From: Bradyrhizobium sp. 132
GTDB lineage: Bacteria > Pseudomonadota > Alphaproteobacteria > Rhizobiales > Xanthobacteraceae
DNA: 64,000 bases
Direction: 5' to 3'
NCBI RefSeq assembly: GCF_023074185.1
Contig: NZ_JADPKY010000126.1
Location: forward strand, 62,001-126,000
The position numbers and the translations under genes were made by a program. Shown one piece after another: positions 60,831 through 64,000 of this stretch (position 1 is its first letter; each line of letters opens with the position of its first letter). The notes under the pieces are model-generated. The model ran no database searches. It saw nothing but the letters and a program-made list of their open reading frames with translations, and had not been told where the DNA came from.

Positions 60831-63116
60831 ATGTTTCGTGTCACATTCGTCGTTGTAGCCATCACGTTTCTGATCGCGAACACCGTCCAAGCTCAGGTTC
60901 AGGCCAACTTTGGAAGTGTGGCGGCCGGCCGCGACATTGTGAATTCCGTGATCAACATCGGCGTCGATGATCTCGTCAAGAAATACAAGGAAGATGCCCT
61001 GGATCTGAAACAGAATAACGCAGACCTGAGGCAGAACAATGCAGATCTAAGGCAGTTCAACGCAGAACAAATCACCCGGCTCGCTGAACTTCAGAAGAAG
61101 CTCGATCTGAACGAACGACAAATTCGCTCGGCTCTTTTCATTTTGGGCGAAACAAACCTGTCACCGGACCAGCTCGCACCCACATTGGTGCAGATCGCCA
61201 GCCAATACAAATTGCTGAGAGACCAGGCCCTCACCAGGCCGACGGACTCTTCAGAGACCTCCACCCTGAAGAACGATGCCCGGAAGGCCATCGAGACCGG
61301 GGACCTAGCCGGGGCCGAGGCCCTGCTCGCCAAGGTCGAGGACCTCCAACGGGCAGCGTTGCTCAATGCGACCCGCAATCTCGCCGCCGAGGTTGCTGAA
61401 ACGGCTGCAAGCCGAGGCGAGGTCGCCATGACGCGGTTACGTTACGTCGAAGCTGCGACGCATTTTGCCTCCGCAGGCAACATGTATGCACCCGCATTCG
61501 ACAGTCCCAAGGCGCTGGACTATCTCGAGCGCGAGGCCGATGCGCTCTATCTGCAGGGCGAAGAGTTCGGCGACGACAAGGCGCTGCACCAGTCCATAGA
61601 GCGGCGCAGAGCGCTGCTGGAACGGCTGCCTCGCGACAAGATGGCTCGGGACTGGGCCCGCAACCAGCACAATCTTGGCCTGTCTCTTGACACGATTGCG
61701 CAACGCAGCAGTGGCGCCGAGCCCATCCTTCTCCAAAGCATTGAAGCTTACCGCGATGCCCTTCAGGTGATTACGCGAGACAAGTCTCCTCTCGACTGGG
61801 CCAACATACAAAGCAACCTGGGAAGCGCGCTCGCCCAACTCGAAGAGCGCTCTCCCGGGTCCGGGCGAATGGAGGAGGCGATCGCCGCCTACCAGGAAGC
61901 ACTCAAGGAGTGCTCGCGAGAGACGGCTCCGCTGCAGTGGGGCGGCATTCAGACAAATCTGGCGGCCGCCTATCTGAGCATTGCCGAAACCGAGAGCGGC
62001 ACCGAGAGCTTCGAATTGGCCTTGAAGTCTTTCGATCTCGCTCTGCAGGAGGTTACCCGGGAGCGCGATCCGGCGGCCTGGGGGACGATCCAGAATGACC
62101 TAGGTTCGGCGCTGTCCAAATTGGCAACCCGGAATGGCGACCAGAAAATGCTCGCTTCCGCAATCGACGCGTATCGGGCTTCGCTAGCGGTCAAGACGAG
62201 GGAGCGATATCCTTACGACTGGGCGACGACGACCTATAATCTTGCTGGCGCGCTGTCCGACCTTGCGAAGGACGACTCCGGGGTAAAGCTGCTCGACGAG
62301 GCGGCGATCTCCTATCGCGCAGCTCTCCAGGAGATCACGCAGGAACGATCCGGACTGGTCTGGGCAAGAGCCCAGACGAACCTGGGCAACGTACGGCTAC
62401 GCCTGGGACGCTTGCGCCCAGGTACAGCCGACCTGGAAGCCGCGCTTGCGGCCTACACGGAGGCAACAAAGGAATGGACAATTGATAGTTCGCCTCTCGA
62501 CTGGGCCATGGAACAGGACCACATCGGCGACGTCCTCTTCCTGCTTGCGATACGGACTTCGCAATCCCAGCGCTTCCAGGAAGCGGCCGATTCGTATCGA
62601 CAGGCAATGGCAGTTAATCAGCGTGCCAACCGCATCTTCGACGCAGCCAGGAATCAAGCGGATTACTGTGTGGTGCTCTGGCTGGCGGGCGACCGAACCA
62701 GCGACGAGTCCAAGAAGTCGGAAGCACAGCAATCATGTCAGCGGGTGGTGCGTTTAGCGATGGCGGTTGCGAACGCGGGAGATCGGATGCCGGCAGCAAC
62801 GAGATTTCAAGCGGCCAAGATTCTCGGTGACCTGACCTACAAATTCGTTTTCGTTCGTGACTACGACGAAGCTGTTCGCATAGCAGATTTTGTCATTCCT
62901 TCATTTCCCGAACTGAGCTGGGTGCAAATAAACAAGGCGCATGCCTTGATGCTGTCCGGGAAGACGCAGCAAGCTCTTGAAATCTATCAGGGTCTCATCT
63001 CAGGTCCCGATGCAGCCGACTTCAAGCAATCGATCCGTACCGACTTTCAACAACTGCGCAGTCTTGGACTCAATGCTCCGCTCATGGAAACTGTCGAAAA
63101 GAACATCAAAGACTAG
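60831..63116 (+). CDS. Exported TPR-repeat protein with GSVAAG motif
   Basis: A 761-residue protein with a signal peptide (VTFVVVAITFLIANTVQAQ, cleavage after about 22). Residues about 26-45 read NFGSVAAGRDIVNSVINIG. A coiled coil with tandem QNNADLR copies follows (about 58-95), then, from about 260 to 600, repeated TPR-like units of about 55 residues of the kind W-A-x-x-Q-x-NLG-x-AL ... AIxAYRxAL ... TRExxPL. No enzyme domain is seen. It probably acts as a periplasmic scaffold. Its stop overlaps the lpxB end by three bases. Lower GC than its surroundings. Confidence 0.82.
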   Translation: MFRVTFVVVAITFLIANTVQAQVQANFGSVAAGRDIVNSVINIGVDDLVKKYKEDALDLKQNNADLRQNNADLRQFNAEQITRLAELQKKLDLNERQIRSALFILGETNLSPDQLAPTLVQIASQYKLLRDQALTRPTDSSETSTLKNDARKAIETGDLAGAEALLAKVEDLQRAALLNATRNLAAEVAETAASRGEVAMTRLRYVEAATHFASAGNMYAPAFDSPKALDYLEREADALYLQGEEFGDDKALHQSIERRRALLERLPRDKMARDWARNQHNLGLSLDTIAQRSSGAEPILLQSIEAYRDALQVITRDKSPLDWANIQSNLGSALAQLEERSPGSGRMEEAIAAYQEALKECSRETAPLQWGGIQTNLAAAYLSIAETESGTESFELALKSFDLALQEVTRERDPAAWGTIQNDLGSALSKLATRNGDQKMLASAIDAYRASLAVKTRERYPYDWATTTYNLAGALSDLAKDDSGVKLLDEAAISYRAALQEITQERSGLVWARAQTNLGNVRLRLGRLRPGTADLEAALAAYTEATKEWTIDSSPLDWAMEQDHIGDVLFLLAIRTSQSQRFQEAADSYRQAMAVNQRANRIFDAARNQADYCVVLWLAGDRTSDESKKSEAQQSCQRVVRLAMAVANAGDRMPAATRFQAAKILGDLTYKFVFVRDYDEAVRIADFVIPSFPELSWVQINKAHALMLSGKTQQALEIYQGLISGPDAADFKQSIRTDFQQLRSLGLNAPLMETVEKNIKD

Positions 63117-64000
63117 CCTGTCCGGCGGCCCTTGCGCATCGTCGCCAGCACGATGTCGGCGGCAAGCACGCTCGGCGGCTTGTTGCCGGTCGCCATGATC
63201 TGATCGAGCTGGACGAACGCTTCGACCTGCTGCTTGCGCAGCGGTGAATCCGTCAGCAAGTCGGCGAGTGCCGGCGCCAGCTTCTCCGGCGTGCACTCCT
63301 CCTGCAGAAACTCCGGGATGACATCCTTGCCGATCACCAGATTGGCGAGGATCACCGAAGAGACGTTGACTGCGCGGCGGAGGATAAAGGCTTCGATCGC
63401 GCTGACGCGATAGGCCGTCACCATCGGAATGCCCGACAGCGCCAGCTCCAGCGTCACCGTGCCGGATTTCGCGAGCGCTGCATGCGCGATCCGGAAGGCG
63501 CCGCGCTTCTCGTTTTCACCAACCACGATCCGCGGCTTGACCGGCCAGTTCGCGATGCCTTCGCGGATGGTCGCTTCGAGATGCGGCATGGTCGGCAGCA
63601 TCAGTTCGACCGCGCGGCCTTCCGTCTGCAATCGACCGAGCGTCGCGCCGAATACGTCAAGATGGTGCCGGATCTCGCTGCGGCGGCTGCCGGGCAGCAC
63701 CAGCAAAACCGCCGGCTCGCCGTCGCGGCGCTTCTGCTCCTCCGCGTTCGGCCGCAGCGACGGCAGTTGCTCGATCAGGGGATGGCCGACATAGCTGCAT
63801 GGCGGCCCGCCGAGCTTGCGATATTCCTCCGGCTCGAACGGCAACAGGCCGAGCACATGGTCGACATAGCCGAGCATGGTCCGCGCCCGTCCCGGCCGCC
63901 AGGCCCAGAGCTGCGGCGAGACGTAGTCGACGATCGGGATCGCCGGATTGCGCGCCCGCACGCGGCGGGCGACACGGTGGGTGAAATCGGGACTGTCGAT
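63113..64000 (-). CDS. lpxB: Lipid-A-disaccharide synthase (5' end outside window)
   Basis: Joins UDP-2,3-diacylglucosamine and lipid X in lipid A synthesis at the inner membrane. The visible 295 residues are the C-terminal three quarters: IDSPDFTHRVARR, YVSPQLWAWRPGRAR, LGLLPFEPEEYRKL, YVGHPLIEQLP, LPGSRRSEI and LAKSGTVTLELALSGIPMVTAYR. The frame is open to the window edge. Its TAG overlaps the convergent TPR gene stop. Confidence 0.95.
   Translation of the reverse strand: MDSPDFTHRVARRVRARNPAIPIVDYVSPQLWAWRPGRARTMLGYVDHVLGLLPFEPEEYRKLGGPPCSYVGHPLIEQLPSLRPNAEEQKRRDGEPAVLLVLPGSRRSEIRHHLDVFGATLGRLQTEGRAVELMLPTMPHLEATIREGIANWPVKPRIVVGENEKRGAFRIAHAALAKSGTVTLELALSGIPMVTAYRVSAIEAFILRRAVNVSSVILANLVIGKDVIPEFLQEECTPEKLAPALADLLTDSPLRKQQVEAFVQLDQIMATGNKPPSVLAADIVLATMRKGRRTG

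Overview
The window is high-GC chromosomal DNA of an alphaproteobacterium, most likely a Bradyrhizobium or close relative (Nitrobacteraceae). Three things point there: pyruvate dehydrogenase E1-beta carries its own lipoyl domain, the LexA box is of the GAAC-N7-GAAC type, and intergenic palindromic repeats resemble those scattered through Bradyrhizobium and Rhodopseudomonas genomes. This is judged from the sequence and remembered family features; no search was run. I see no transposase, integrase, rRNA, tRNA or CRISPR array.

Layout. Positions 2-1528 hold the end of a soluble lytic transglycosylase. 1695-10221 (minus strand) is a central-metabolism block: pdhA, pdhB, a DUF5076 protein, a cytidine/cytosine-type deaminase, pdhC and lpdA, then a threonine synthase and an orphan TctC-type binding protein. 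10538-26454 (mostly minus) carries the housekeeping genes ftsB-like, eno, kdsA, pyrG, secG and tpiA. Between them are accessory genes: FMN reductase, MBL hydrolase, quinone oxidoreductase, a Vgb-like propeller protein, queF, a HlyD/two-TM membrane pair, an MFS transporter, a NIPSNAP protein, and a low-GC pair made of a RidA-NTF2 fusion and an ArsR-type regulator.

26678-30946 (plus) is ppiD-trpD-trpC-moaC. 30958-42752 is an accessory stretch: a CGNR protein divergent from an amidase-MFS pair, a Cache-PAS-GGDEF-EAL protein, TetR plus EamA exporter, a CtpA protease, an FMN-dependent hydroxy-acid dehydrogenase, a YihX-like HAD phosphatase and a small protein. 42978-53842 resumes the backbone with moeA, lexA, comEC (frameshifted), glnS, gltX and gltA. 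54128-60310 is a sugar-uptake operon: ROK regulator, CUT1 ABC importer and a xylose-dehydrogenase-like SDR. 60575-63116 is a low-GC two-gene module, a small membrane protein and an exported TPR protein. lpxB (partial) closes the window.

The backbone reads as two conserved alphaproteobacterial runs, pdh-ftsB-eno-kdsA-pyrG-secG-tpiA and ppiD-trpDC-moaC-moeA-lexA-comEC-gltX-gltA-lpxB, interrupted at discrete points by accessory cassettes. The most interesting points are the degenerate second copy of the pyrG 3' end that brackets the RidA-NTF2/ArsR pair, the TPR module whose two proteins share a GSVAAG motif, the single-base frameshift in comEC, and the nested inverted repeats over the amidase promoter.
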